Assembly (NCBI GenBank): GCA_016932895.1
Contig: JAFGCA010000467.1
Location: forward strand, 1-7,640
Length of the DNA stretch: 7,640 nucleotides
Reading direction: 5' to 3'
DNA from: Sedimentisphaerales bacterium
GTDB taxonomy: Bacteria > Planctomycetota > Phycisphaerae > Sedimentisphaerales > SG8-4
Under the pieces are notes generated by a model. The model was not told where the DNA came from, did not search any database, and worked only from the letters and a program-made list of their open reading frames with translations. Position numbers and translations under genes: made by a program. Of the stretch, positions 1 to 7,104 are shown piece by piece (position 1 is the stretch's first letter; every line of letters begins with the position of its first letter).

Positions 1-3000
1 CTGCTCCTGATGATTCCGAACATGTACAAGATCGCCGGTGAGCTGCTGCCCACCGTTTTTCATATCTCCGCTCGCTCGGTGGCCTGTCAGGCGCTGTCCA
101 TTTTCGGCGATCATTCGGACGTGACCACCTGCCGCGAGACGGGTTTTGCCATGCTCTGCTCGTGCAATATCCAGGAGGTGATGGATTTCGCTTTGATCGC
201 CCAGCAGTCCACGCTGGCCTCGCGCGTGCCGTTTTTGCACTTCTTCGACGGGTTCCGGACGAGCCACGAGGTGCAGAAGGTCGAGGAACTGACCTACGAC
301 GACATGCGGGCGATGATCGACGATGAGCTGGTGGCGGCGCACAAGGCGCGGGCTTTGTCGCCGGATCATCCCATGCTTGGCGGAACGGCCCAGAACCCCG
401 ACGTCTTTTTCCAGGGCCGCGAGACGGTCAACAAGTTCTATCTGGCCACGCCTGGGATCGTGGAAGAGGCGATGAACCGGTTCGCGAAGATCGTGGGGCG
501 GCAGTACAAGCTTTTCGACTACGTCGGTGCGCCGGATGCCGAGAAGGTCATTATCATCATGGGCACGGGCGCCGACACGGTTCATGAAACCGCCGAGTAT
601 TTAGCCTCGCAGGGCGAGAAAGTGGGCGTCGTGAAGGTTCGCCTGTATCGGCCGTTCAGCACGAAGCATCTGATGGCCGCGCTGCCGAAGACGGTCAAGA
701 AGATTGCCGTGCTGGACCGGACCAAGGAGCCCGGCGCCCTGGGCGAGCCGATGTATCTGGACATTCGCACGGCGGTCGGGGAAGCCATGTCCGACGGCAT
801 TGCACCGTTCGATACGTACCCGGTGATCGTCGGCGGCCGCTACGGCCTGGGCTCGAAGGAGTTCACGCCGGCCATGGTCAAGGCCGTGTACGACAACCTC
901 GATGCCGCCAAACCCAAGCGGAGCTTCACGGTCGGAATCATCGATGACGTCACCAACACGAGCCTCGACATGGATTCCTCGTTTGAGATCCCCAGCGGAG
1001 GACTCTTCGCCGCCATGTTCTACGGACTCGGGTCCGACGGGACCGTCGGGGCCAACAAGAACTCGATCAAGATTATCGGGGAACAGACGGACAATTACGC
1101 CCAGGGGTACTTCGAGTACGATTCCAAGAAGGCCGGGGCGGTAACGATCTCGCACCTGCGTTTCGGCGATAAGCCTATCCGTCGGCCTTACCTGGTCAGC
1201 AAGGCCGATTTCGTTGCGTGTCACAACCCCAGCTTCCTGGAGAAGTACGACATGCTCACGCCGCTGCGCGAAGGCGGTACGTTCCTGTTGACCACCAGTC
1301 ACGGCACCGATGAGGTGTGGGACACGCTGCCGCAGGAGATGCAGCAGCAGATGATCGACAAGAAGGTGAAGTTCTACGTCATCGACGCGATCTCGCTGGC
1401 CCAGGAACTCGGGCTCGGCGCTCGCATCAACGTGATCATGCAGACCGCGTTCTTCAAGATCAGTGGTGTCATCCCTGAGGATCAGGCCATCAAGGCCATC
1501 AAAGACGCGATCCAGAATACCTACGGCAAGAAGGGCGAGAAGGTTGTGAACATGAACTTCGCGGCCGTGGACAAGGCGCTGGACGCCGTCTACGAAGTGA
1601 CGGTGCCCGAGAAGGTGAGCAGTCCGTGGAAGCGGCCGCCGTTCGTGCCCGAAACCGCTCCGGCGTTCGTCAAGGAAGTGACGGCGATGATGATGGCGCG
1701 TCGGGGCGACGATCTGCCGGTGAGCAGGATGCCGATCGACGGCAAGTTTCCCACGGGCACGACGAAATACGAGAAGCGGAACATCGCCGTCAATATTCCC
1801 GTATGGGAGCCGGACCTGTGCGTCCAGTGTGGCACGTGTTCGGCCGTGTGTCCGCACGCCAGCATTCGTATCAAGGCGTATGATCCGAAGAATCTCGAAG
1901 GCGGGCCCGAGACCTTCAAGGCCGCCGATGCCAAGGGCAAGGACTTCGCGGGCATGAAGTTCACGGTCCAGGTGGCTCCGGAAGATTGCACCGGTTGCGG
2001 CGCCTGCGTGCTGGCCTGCCCGGCGCAGCAGCGCGACGAGAACAAGCAGCCTACCGGCAAGAAGGCCATCAACATGGCGTTGCAGGAGCCCATCCGCGAT
2101 ACGGAGCGGGCCAACTACGAGCACTTCCTCGCGATTCCCAGTACGGACCGGTCGCTGTTCAAGGCCAACACCGTCAAGGGCAGCCAGTTGATTGAGCCGC
2201 TGTTCGAGTATTCCGGCGCCTGTGCCGGTTGCGGCGAGACGGCCTACGTCAAGCTGCTGACCCAGTTGTTCGGTGACCGGGCCCTGATCGGCAACGCCAC
2301 CGGCTGCTCGTCAATCTATGGCGGCAACCTGCCGACGACGCCCTATACCACGCGTCCGGACGGCCGGGGGCCGAGTTGGAGCAACAGCCTTTTCGAGGAC
2401 AACGCCGAATTCGCCATGGGCATGCGGCTCACCGTCGATCAGTTCCGCCTGATGGCGCTGGGTCTGCTGGATAAGGCGGCGCAGAGCGGTTGTGTGGAGA
2501 AAGAGCTGGCTGCCGAAATCCGAGCGACAACGCTGGCGGACGATCCTGAACAGGGTACGATTGAAGAACAGCGTGGCCGGGTCGAGCAGCTCAAGGCCCA
2601 GTGCGGCAAGAGCGATTGTGCCGAATGCAAGCAGTTGCTCACCGTTGCCGATTATCTGGTCCGCAAGAGTGTCTGGGCCCTCGGCGGCGACGGCTGGGCC
2701 TACGACATCGGCTACGGTGGATTGGATCACGTGCTGGCCAGCGGCCGGAACATCAATATCCTCGTGCTGGATACGGAAGTCTACTCCAACACGGGCGGAC
2801 AGATGTCCAAGTCGACACCGCGGGCGGCCGTGGCCAAGTTCGCCGCCGCCGGCAAGCCCGCCCCGAAGAAGGATCTTGGCCTGCTGGCCATGACCTACGG
2901 AAACATCTACGTGGCCAAGGTGGCGATGGGGGCCAACGCGGGCCAGGCGGTCAAGGCGTTTGCCGAGGCCGAGGCGTATCCGGGCCCGTCGCTGATCATG

Positions 3001-3366
3001 GCGTACGCTCATTGTATCGCTCACGGGATCAACATGACCAAGGGCTACGACGAGCAGAAGAAGGCCGTGGCGTGTGGGCACTGGCCGCTGTACCGGTTCG
3101 ACCCGCGTCTGAAAGACGAAGGCAAGAATCCGCTGCAGCTCGACTCCAAGGAGCCGACGATGGCGTTCGAGGAGTACGCCTACGGCGAGAATCGCTACCG
3201 GTCGCTGAAGCAGTCCAAGCCGGACGTGGCGGCCGAGTTGATGAAGCTGGCCAATCGTGACGCGGCCCAGAGATACCGGCTGATGCAGCAATTGGCCAAC
3301 CTCAAGTGTGACCAGGGCGACGACGAGTCGAGTCCCGAATTCCAGGAACAAGCGGTAGGAAAATGA
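1..3366 (+). CDS. nifJ: Pyruvate:ferredoxin (flavodoxin) oxidoreductase, 5'-truncated by window edge
   Basis: This cytosolic enzyme oxidatively decarboxylates pyruvate with CoA to acetyl-CoA and CO2, passing electrons to ferredoxin or flavodoxin. The reading frame is open from base 1 (Leu-Leu-Leu before the Met at 10), which matches the interior of domain I, so the Met at 10 is not the start. Recalled E. coli YdbK suggests about 85 residues are missing, including the YPITPS pyruvate/TPP segment, giving a full length near 1,206. Counting the Met at 10 as residue 1, a double [4Fe-4S] ferredoxin domain has C604/C607/C610/C614 and C660/C663/C666/C670. Proximal-cluster ligands are C738, C741, C766 and C1002. 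The thiamine diphosphate motif runs from GGDGWAYDIG (892 on) to NTGGQ (927-931). All expected cofactor residues in the visible part are present. An additional Cys-rich stretch (C828, C865, C870, C873) is absent from YdbK. The stop lies 1 base before the next gene. Identity is essentially certain; the physiological direction (pyruvate oxidation or synthesis) cannot be read. Confidence 0.97.
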   Translation: MLLMIPNMYKIAGELLPTVFHISARSVACQALSIFGDHSDVTTCRETGFAMLCSCNIQEVMDFALIAQQSTLASRVPFLHFFDGFRTSHEVQKVEELTYDDMRAMIDDELVAAHKARALSPDHPMLGGTAQNPDVFFQGRETVNKFYLATPGIVEEAMNRFAKIVGRQYKLFDYVGAPDAEKVIIIMGTGADTVHETAEYLASQGEKVGVVKVRLYRPFSTKHLMAALPKTVKKIAVLDRTKEPGALGEPMYLDIRTAVGEAMSDGIAPFDTYPVIVGGRYGLGSKEFTPAMVKAVYDNLDAAKPKRSFTVGIIDDVTNTSLDMDSSFEIPSGGLFAAMFYGLGSDGTVGANKNSIKIIGEQTDNYAQGYFEYDSKKAGAVTISHLRFGDKPIRRPYLVSKADFVACHNPSFLEKYDMLTPLREGGTFLLTTSHGTDEVWDTLPQEMQQQMIDKKVKFYVIDAISLAQELGLGARINVIMQTAFFKISGVIPEDQAIKAIKDAIQNTYGKKGEKVVNMNFAAVDKALDAVYEVTVPEKVSSPWKRPPFVPETAPAFVKEVTAMMMARRGDDLPVSRMPIDGKFPTGTTKYEKRNIAVNIPVWEPDLCVQCGTCSAVCPHASIRIKAYDPKNLEGGPETFKAADAKGKDFAGMKFTVQVAPEDCTGCGACVLACPAQQRDENKQPTGKKAINMALQEPIRDTERANYEHFLAIPSTDRSLFKANTVKGSQLIEPLFEYSGACAGCGETAYVKLLTQLFGDRALIGNATGCSSIYGGNLPTTPYTTRPDGRGPSWSNSLFEDNAEFAMGMRLTVDQFRLMALGLLDKAAQSGCVEKELAAEIRATTLADDPEQGTIEEQRGRVEQLKAQCGKSDCAECKQLLTVADYLVRKSVWALGGDGWAYDIGYGGLDHVLASGRNINILVLDTEVYSNTGGQMSKSTPRAAVAKFAAAGKPAPKKDLGLLAMTYGNIYVAKVAMGANAGQAVKAFAEAEAYPGPSLIMAYAHCIAHGINMTKGYDEQKKAVACGHWPLYRFDPRLKDEGKNPLQLDSKEPTMAFEEYAYGENRYRSLKQSKPDVAAELMKLANRDAAQRYRLMQQLANLKCDQGDDESSPEFQEQAVGK

Positions 3367-3367
3367 C

Positions 3368-4207
3368 ATGTGCACGAGGGTGAGCAAACGAGCGCTTTGC
3401 ATCGTATGGGCAGGTTTGATGTTGACCGGATGCCGCTGGTACGGGGCGCAGAAGGCCGAGCCGGAGACGGAAGTACTGGCCGTCGGCCCGGACCAGGAGG
3501 CGTTGTCGATCCCGCCGGACTACGTATCGGCGGCGATCGACGCCACCGGCGGTCTCTCCACCTGGATACAGACCAAAGAGCGGCCATTTGCTGCGGTGGT
3601 CAGCATCTATGCCGATGACGGCAGCTTCTATCTGACCGAGCACGACGTCGCGGTGTATCCGTGGTCCAACGCCATCACGATCTCGTCCGACGAGCCGCGC
3701 TCGAAATTCACTTGGCAGCTTGTCGATGGACGGTACGACGTCAAGCAGGGCGACACACGTTTGGATGTGTCGCCTCGGGCCGAAGCCGGTCGCGACTACG
3801 CCGGGGCCTTGCTTCAGGTTGTCACCGCGCCGGCGCGCCTGCTCGCTCCCGGTGTCGTCCTGTCCCCTCGACCGGCAATGGTCAAAATCCAGGGCCAGTG
3901 GTATCAGCCGATTGAAGCGAAGTTCCCCACGAAGAAGGTCGTCGTAACGAAGAAGGGCGAAGAGCAAATCGTTGCCATCGATCCCTATTGGACGCAGGGC
4001 GTGTACTATCAGAACCAGAAGAGCCGGTTGGTGGATCTGGTCTGGCTGGCCAACCCCGCCGCGCAGAGGTTCCTCCTGGTTCGCGGGTATGATTATGCCC
4101 CGGTGCAGGAGGACGGCGTCCTGGCGCCTACGAAGATCGAGTTGTTCCGAAGCGATTCGCAGGAGACCTTTGGGGCACGGCTCTTCCAGGTTGACGTGAA
4201 GCAGTAG
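3368..4207 (+). CDS. Predicted outer-envelope lipoprotein of unknown function, possibly LolA-like fold
   Basis: The protein has 279 residues. A basic N-terminus (R4, K7, R8) and a short hydrophobic core (about 9-20) lead to a lipobox L19-T-G-C22, so signal peptidase II processing and lipidation of C22 are predicted. Mature +2 is Arg, not the inner-membrane-retention Asp known from E. coli, so outer-membrane delivery is plausible. After a short acidic linker, an A59-T-G-G62...W66 segment precedes alternating strand-like sequence (for example VVSIYADDGSFYLTEHD). This resembles the opening of LolA/LolB-like lipoprotein-binding domains, but that is a weak visual similarity, not an assignment. There are no catalytic motifs or further membrane segments. 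The start is chosen because TAGGA at 3356-3360 lies 7 bases before ATG 3368, and because this Met gives a clean signal peptide. Only one base separates it from the nifJ stop, so cotranscription and probable translational coupling are expected. An intergenic region with a candidate new promoter follows it. Confidence 0.87.
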   Translation: MCTRVSKRALCIVWAGLMLTGCRWYGAQKAEPETEVLAVGPDQEALSIPPDYVSAAIDATGGLSTWIQTKERPFAAVVSIYADDGSFYLTEHDVAVYPWSNAITISSDEPRSKFTWQLVDGRYDVKQGDTRLDVSPRAEAGRDYAGALLQVVTAPARLLAPGVVLSPRPAMVKIQGQWYQPIEAKFPTKKVVVTKKGEEQIVAIDPYWTQGVYYQNQKSRLVDLVWLANPAAQRFLLVRGYDYAPVQEDGVLAPTKIELFRSDSQETFGARLFQVDVKQ

Positions 4208-4260
4208 AAGCGCTCGCCCGAAAAGGTCATCGGCCCGGTGGGATGGGCGCGGTTTGGCGT

Positions 4261-4350
4261 CCTGAACGAAGCGCAGCGTCGTGAAGGGTCCGCGCTGCGC
4301 ACGGGAGGAACTACTCATTCCGAGGCCGGATCCTTCGCCCGTGGCTCAGG
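4261..4350. repeat. Imperfect palindromic intergenic element (candidate dispersed repeat)
   Basis: The left arm 4261-4291 begins CCTGAAC and ends GAAGGGTCC. The right arm 4328-4350 begins GGATCCTTC and ends GCTCAGG. Read on the opposite strand, the right arm begins CCTGAGC and ends GAAGGATCC, so the two ends mirror each other (CCTGARC...GAAGGRTCC) with 8 fewer bases in the middle. The wording of both arms resembles a type of short intergenic repeat (GGATCCTTCG...CTCAGGATG) that I recall recurring in many environmental bacterial genomes. Recurrence cannot be seen here because only one copy lies in the window. It could instead be a mobile-element remnant or a chance palindrome. Confidence 0.5.
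4271..4300 (+). repeat. GC-rich hairpin, 8-bp perfect stem
   Basis: GCGCAGCG (4271-4278) is the exact reverse complement of CGCTGCGC (4293-4300), with a 14-base loop that can gain one G-T pair at its base. It sits inside the left half of the palindromic element. No run of T follows (the next bases are ACGGGAGGAA), so it is not a classical intrinsic terminator. It could still stabilise the 3' end of the nifJ-lipoprotein mRNA. Confidence 0.6.
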
Positions 4351-4454
4351 ATGTCAGAGTCTCGTTGCTCCAGAGTTCCTCCCAATCCGTAGTGCGTGGT
4401 CGATCTGATCCTCGTACACCGCATTTCGTGTTTCATTTCGCTTGCCCGCCAAAG

Positions 4455-4488
4455 ACCGATTGCATCGCGGGAATCGGTGAACTATCAT
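4455..4488 (+). promoter_or_regulatory. Candidate sigma70-type promoter with overlapping operator-like inverted repeat
   Basis: TTGCAT (4460-4465) and TATCAT (4483-4488) are separated by exactly 17 bases. The -10 hexamer matches TATAAT at 5 of 6 positions and the -35 matches TTGACA at 3 of 6. A perfect 7-base inverted repeat, ACCGATT (4455-4461) and AATCGGT (4472-4478) with a 10-base spacer, covers the -35 element and much of the spacer. A repressor could block polymerase there. Transcription would start near 4495, leaving about 72 bases of leader before the propeller ATG at 4567. The weak -35 and the absence of a named regulator keep this tentative. Confidence 0.4.
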
Positions 4489-4566
4489 GGGGGAGTGCCC
4501 GTATGGCTACATTGCTGTGTGGGCTGCGCTTCGACAGAAACGTTCTGTGTCACGTGGGTAGACAGG

Positions 4567-5799
4567 ATGTCCAGGCGAGCAACCATTTGGATTGTCTTCA
4601 TTGGTGTCTTGATCGTCGCTCTGGCGGTTTTCTTCGCCGTCCGGGGCGGATTCGGGCCCGGCGCCCCGCCCGTGCGGCAAGAGCCTGCCGAGCCGCCTCC
4701 GGCAGCGGTGATTGACGAGGGCGGCGCGGACTGGCCGATGTTCGGGGGAAACCAGGGACTTCTCGGAAGAGCGCCCGGCGCGCTGTCGGACTCGCTGACG
4801 CTGCTGTGGCGGTTCAAGACCGGCGCGGAGGTCAAATCCTGTCCCGTCATCTGCGAGGGGCGCGTCTTCGTGGGTTCGTCCGACGCCAGCGTCTACGCAA
4901 TCGATCTGCGCAGCGGCGCGAAGCTCTGGAGCTATGCGACCGGTGACGTCGTCGAAGCGGCGCCCTGCGTGACGGGCGGCTCGGTCTTCGTCGGTTCGTC
5001 CGACGGCGTGCTGTACGCCCTGGAGGCTGAGACGGGGGCGCTTCGCTGGAAGTACGAGACCGAGGCGGAGATCCTCGGTGCGGCCAACTGGGCTCTTTCG
5101 GCGGACGGGCAAAAGACCCGCGTCCTGGTGGGCAGCTATGACAACCGGGTGCATTGCGTCGATGCCGACAGCGGCCAGGCTGTCTGGGTCTACGAGACGG
5201 ACAATTATGTGAACGGTTCGCCGGCGGCCGACAACGGAAAGTGCGTGTTCGGTGGCTGCGATGCGTTCATCCACGTCGTGTCGCTGGCCGACGGGTCCGA
5301 AGCGGCCCAGATCGACACCGGGTCCTACATCGCCGCCTCGGCGGCGTTCTTGGACGGACAGGTGTACGTGGGCAACTATGACGGTGTCTTTATCCGGGTC
5401 GACGTGGAGCCGAACGAGATCGTCTGGGAGTACGACCGGGGCGAGGCGCCGTTCTTTTCTTCTCCCGCCGTCGGCGCCGACGTGGTCGTCTTCGGCGGCC
5501 GCGACGAGCGCGTGCATTGTGTGCGGCGGGACGACGGAAGCCAGGTCTGGACCTTCAAGACCCTGGGCGAAGTGAACAGTTCGCCGGCGATTTGCGGTGA
5601 CAAGATCGTGGTCGGCTCTGACGACGGGCGGCTGTACATGCTGCGCCTCGGCGACGGGAAGCGCCTGTGGTCGTACGAAATGGGCCAGCCCATAACGTCC
5701 TCTCCGGCCGTCGCTCACGGGCTCGTGGTCGTCGGTTGCGACGATGGCTACGTCTATGCGTTTGGTCCCAAACCCGGTGACAGGAGTGACGCTCGATGA
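4567..5799 (+). CDS. Membrane-anchored PQQ-type (BamB-like) eight-unit beta-propeller protein
   Basis: The protein has 410 residues. One N-terminal membrane segment (about 7-25) follows the basic MSRR, so the rest is predicted to be extracytoplasmic. A Pro/Glu/Ala-rich linker (about 31-49) leads to D55-W-P-M-F-G-G, the usual entry of this family. Eight units of about 40 residues follow, starting near residues 81, 121, 161, 207, 247, 287, 328 and 368. Each reads W-x-Y/F, then a hydrophobic strand, V(F/V)VGS-D, V-Y-A-(I/L)-D and a G-turn. Unit 5 opens with AQID instead of W-x-Y. This implies an eight-bladed propeller with the last strand closing on the first. No dehydrogenase cofactor residues or haem motif are evident, so a scaffold or binding role like BamB is more likely than an enzyme. 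ATG 4567 was chosen because it places the membrane segment at the N-terminus; the frame opens earlier at GTG 4396. Its ribosome site is weak (GGGTAG ending 5 bases upstream). It overlaps the next gene by 4 bases. Confidence 0.9.
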   Translation: MSRRATIWIVFIGVLIVALAVFFAVRGGFGPGAPPVRQEPAEPPPAAVIDEGGADWPMFGGNQGLLGRAPGALSDSLTLLWRFKTGAEVKSCPVICEGRVFVGSSDASVYAIDLRSGAKLWSYATGDVVEAAPCVTGGSVFVGSSDGVLYALEAETGALRWKYETEAEILGAANWALSADGQKTRVLVGSYDNRVHCVDADSGQAVWVYETDNYVNGSPAADNGKCVFGGCDAFIHVVSLADGSEAAQIDTGSYIAASAAFLDGQVYVGNYDGVFIRVDVEPNEIVWEYDRGEAPFFSSPAVGADVVVFGGRDERVHCVRRDDGSQVWTFKTLGEVNSSPAICGDKIVVGSDDGRLYMLRLGDGKRLWSYEMGQPITSSPAVAHGLVVVGCDDGYVYAFGPKPGDRSDAR

Positions 5800-7100
5800 G
5801 GATCGTGCAGATTACGCCCGGTTCGGGTGACAATTTCTACTGTGAGAACTGCCTGCGGGATGCGGCCCTGGTCAAGGCCATGCGCCGGCTGGAGCACGAC
5901 ATCCTCATGGTGCCTCTCTATCTGCCGTTGCAAAGCGACAAGACCGAGCCGCTGAGCAACGCCCCCATCTTCTTCGGCGGCGTCAACGTCTATCTCCAGC
6001 AGAAGTTTGCCCTGTTTCGCAAAACGCCGCGCTGGATTGACAAACTGTTCGATTCGCGCCGGCTGCTGGAGTGGGCCGGACGCAAGGCCGGCATGACCAG
6101 TGCCCGCGATCTCGGAGAAACCACCATCTCGATGCTGGAGGGCGAGGACGGCCGGCAGGTCAAGGAGCTGGACCGGCTCGTGGACTGGCTCCGGGCCGAA
6201 GAGCAGAAACCCGACGTCGTGTGCCTCTCCAACATTCTCCTCGGAGGGCTCGCCGGTCGCCTCAAGGATCGGCTCGGCGTTCCGGTCCTCTGTCTGCTGC
6301 AGGACGAGGACGGCTTTCTCGACGGCCTGACCTCTCCGTATGCCGAGCGCGCCTGGGAGATCGTCCGCGAGCGGGCCCGTGACGTCGACGGGTTCCTGGC
6401 GGTGACCGACTATTTCGGCCGGACCATGCAGGAGCGACTGGCGGTCGAGCCATCGCGGATGCACGTCGTTCACATGGGCATCGAGTTGAACGAGTACGCG
6501 CCCCCGGACACCCGGCCCGCCGAGCCGACCATCGGGTATCTCTCGCGCATGTGCCCCCAGCACGGCCTGGACACGCTGGTCGAGGCCTTCACGTTGTTGA
6601 AGAAGGAGCCCACGCTGGCGTCCGCCAGGCTGCGCATCTCCGGCGGCCGGTACGCCAGCGACGAGCCGTTCATTGAGCAGATGCGCAAGAAGCTCCGCGC
6701 CGCCGGCGTACTCGACGACGTCGAGTTCCTCGATACCTTCGACCGCGAGGCGAAGCTGGCCTTCCTGCGCGGTCTGACGGTGTTGTCGGTACCGGAGCCC
6801 AAGCCGGTGGCGTACGGCCTCTACGTGCTGGAGGCCCTGGCGATGGGTGTCCCCGTCGTCGAACCGGCGATCGGGTCGTTTCCGGAGACGATTGAGATGA
6901 CCGGCGGCGGGGTGCTGTACGAGCCCAACACGGCCGAGAAGCTGGCCGAGTCGTTGGCGTCGCTGCTGTCGGACCCCGAGGCCGTCGGCCGATTGGGCGC
7001 CGCGGGCCGGGCGGGCGTGTGCAAGGCGTTTGATATCGAGAAGACGGCTCGTGACATGGTACATGTTTGCGAGCGGATGGCCGGGAAGGGAAACGAGTGA
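5796..7100 (+). CDS. Glycosyltransferase, GT4-type (GT-B fold), with atypical active-site motifs
   Basis: This 434-residue cytosolic protein lacks a signal peptide or membrane segment. The N-terminal Rossmann-like domain (1 to about 235) begins MRIVQITPGSG and carries a cysteine pair in Y15-C-E-N-C19-L-R-D. The C-terminal nucleotide-sugar-binding domain (about 240-410) shows G247-Y-L-S-R and HGLDTLVEAF (256 on), then GLYVLEALAMGVPVV (341 on) and TGGGVLYEP. These are hallmarks of family GT4, which transfers a sugar from a nucleotide donor. Donor and acceptor cannot be predicted. Two usual residues differ: the Lys of the K-G motif is H256, and the first Glu of the E-x7-E motif is V338 (second Glu E346 kept). 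ATG 5796 overlaps the propeller stop as ATGA, with AGGAG at 5782-5786, 9 bases upstream, so the two genes are translationally coupled. The context suggests a role in envelope glycan or glycoconjugate synthesis, which is an inference. Confidence 0.93.
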   Translation: MRIVQITPGSGDNFYCENCLRDAALVKAMRRLEHDILMVPLYLPLQSDKTEPLSNAPIFFGGVNVYLQQKFALFRKTPRWIDKLFDSRRLLEWAGRKAGMTSARDLGETTISMLEGEDGRQVKELDRLVDWLRAEEQKPDVVCLSNILLGGLAGRLKDRLGVPVLCLLQDEDGFLDGLTSPYAERAWEIVRERARDVDGFLAVTDYFGRTMQERLAVEPSRMHVVHMGIELNEYAPPDTRPAEPTIGYLSRMCPQHGLDTLVEAFTLLKKEPTLASARLRISGGRYASDEPFIEQMRKKLRAAGVLDDVEFLDTFDREAKLAFLRGLTVLSVPEPKPVAYGLYVLEALAMGVPVVEPAIGSFPETIEMTGGGVLYEPNTAEKLAESLASLLSDPEAVGRLGAAGRAGVCKAFDIEKTARDMVHVCERMAGKGNE

Positions 7101-7104
7101 AACG

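Larger units (their letters stand above)
4208..4566. other. Intergenic region between the nifJ-lipoprotein pair and the propeller operon
   Basis: These 359 bases lack a supportable gene. They contain an imperfect palindromic element (4261-4350) with an internal hairpin, a candidate promoter with an overlapping inverted repeat (4455-4488), and about 75 bases of presumed 5' leader. Composition is less GC-biased from about 4360 to 4490 than in the flanking genes, as expected for regulatory DNA. No intrinsic terminator with a T-run was seen after the lipoprotein stop, so read-through from the upstream pair cannot be excluded. Confidence 0.75.

Noticed and set aside
10..12. Met at 10 as the true nifJ start
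   Set aside because: The frame is open to base 1, and the preceding residues (LLL) continue the conserved domain I sequence. About 85 residues of the family's N-terminus would otherwise be missing.
601..2124. Long antisense open frame of 507 codons opposite nifJ
   Set aside because: Its translation is low-complexity Arg/His/Leu/Gly-rich, as expected opposite a high-GC gene, with no recognisable domain. The plus strand is certain nifJ.
4271..4300. Intrinsic terminator after the lipoprotein gene
   Set aside because: The hairpin is strong but is followed by ACGGGAGGAA, not a T-run.
2311..4318. Antisense open frames opposite the nifJ end and the lipoprotein gene
   Set aside because: They are Arg/His/Leu-rich mirror translations crossing two real genes and the palindromic element. 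No start context or domain supports them.
4396..4566. Upstream GTG start for the propeller gene, adding 57 residues
   Set aside because: The extension (VDLILVHRISCF...) is not protein-like for this family and would bury the membrane anchor. It would also contain the candidate promoter.
4503..4715. Short gene of 70 codons with a good ribosome site
   Set aside because: Two-thirds of it lies in the wrong frame of the propeller gene and its translation becomes Arg/Ala-rich noise. I kept it only as a possible leader frame, not as a gene.
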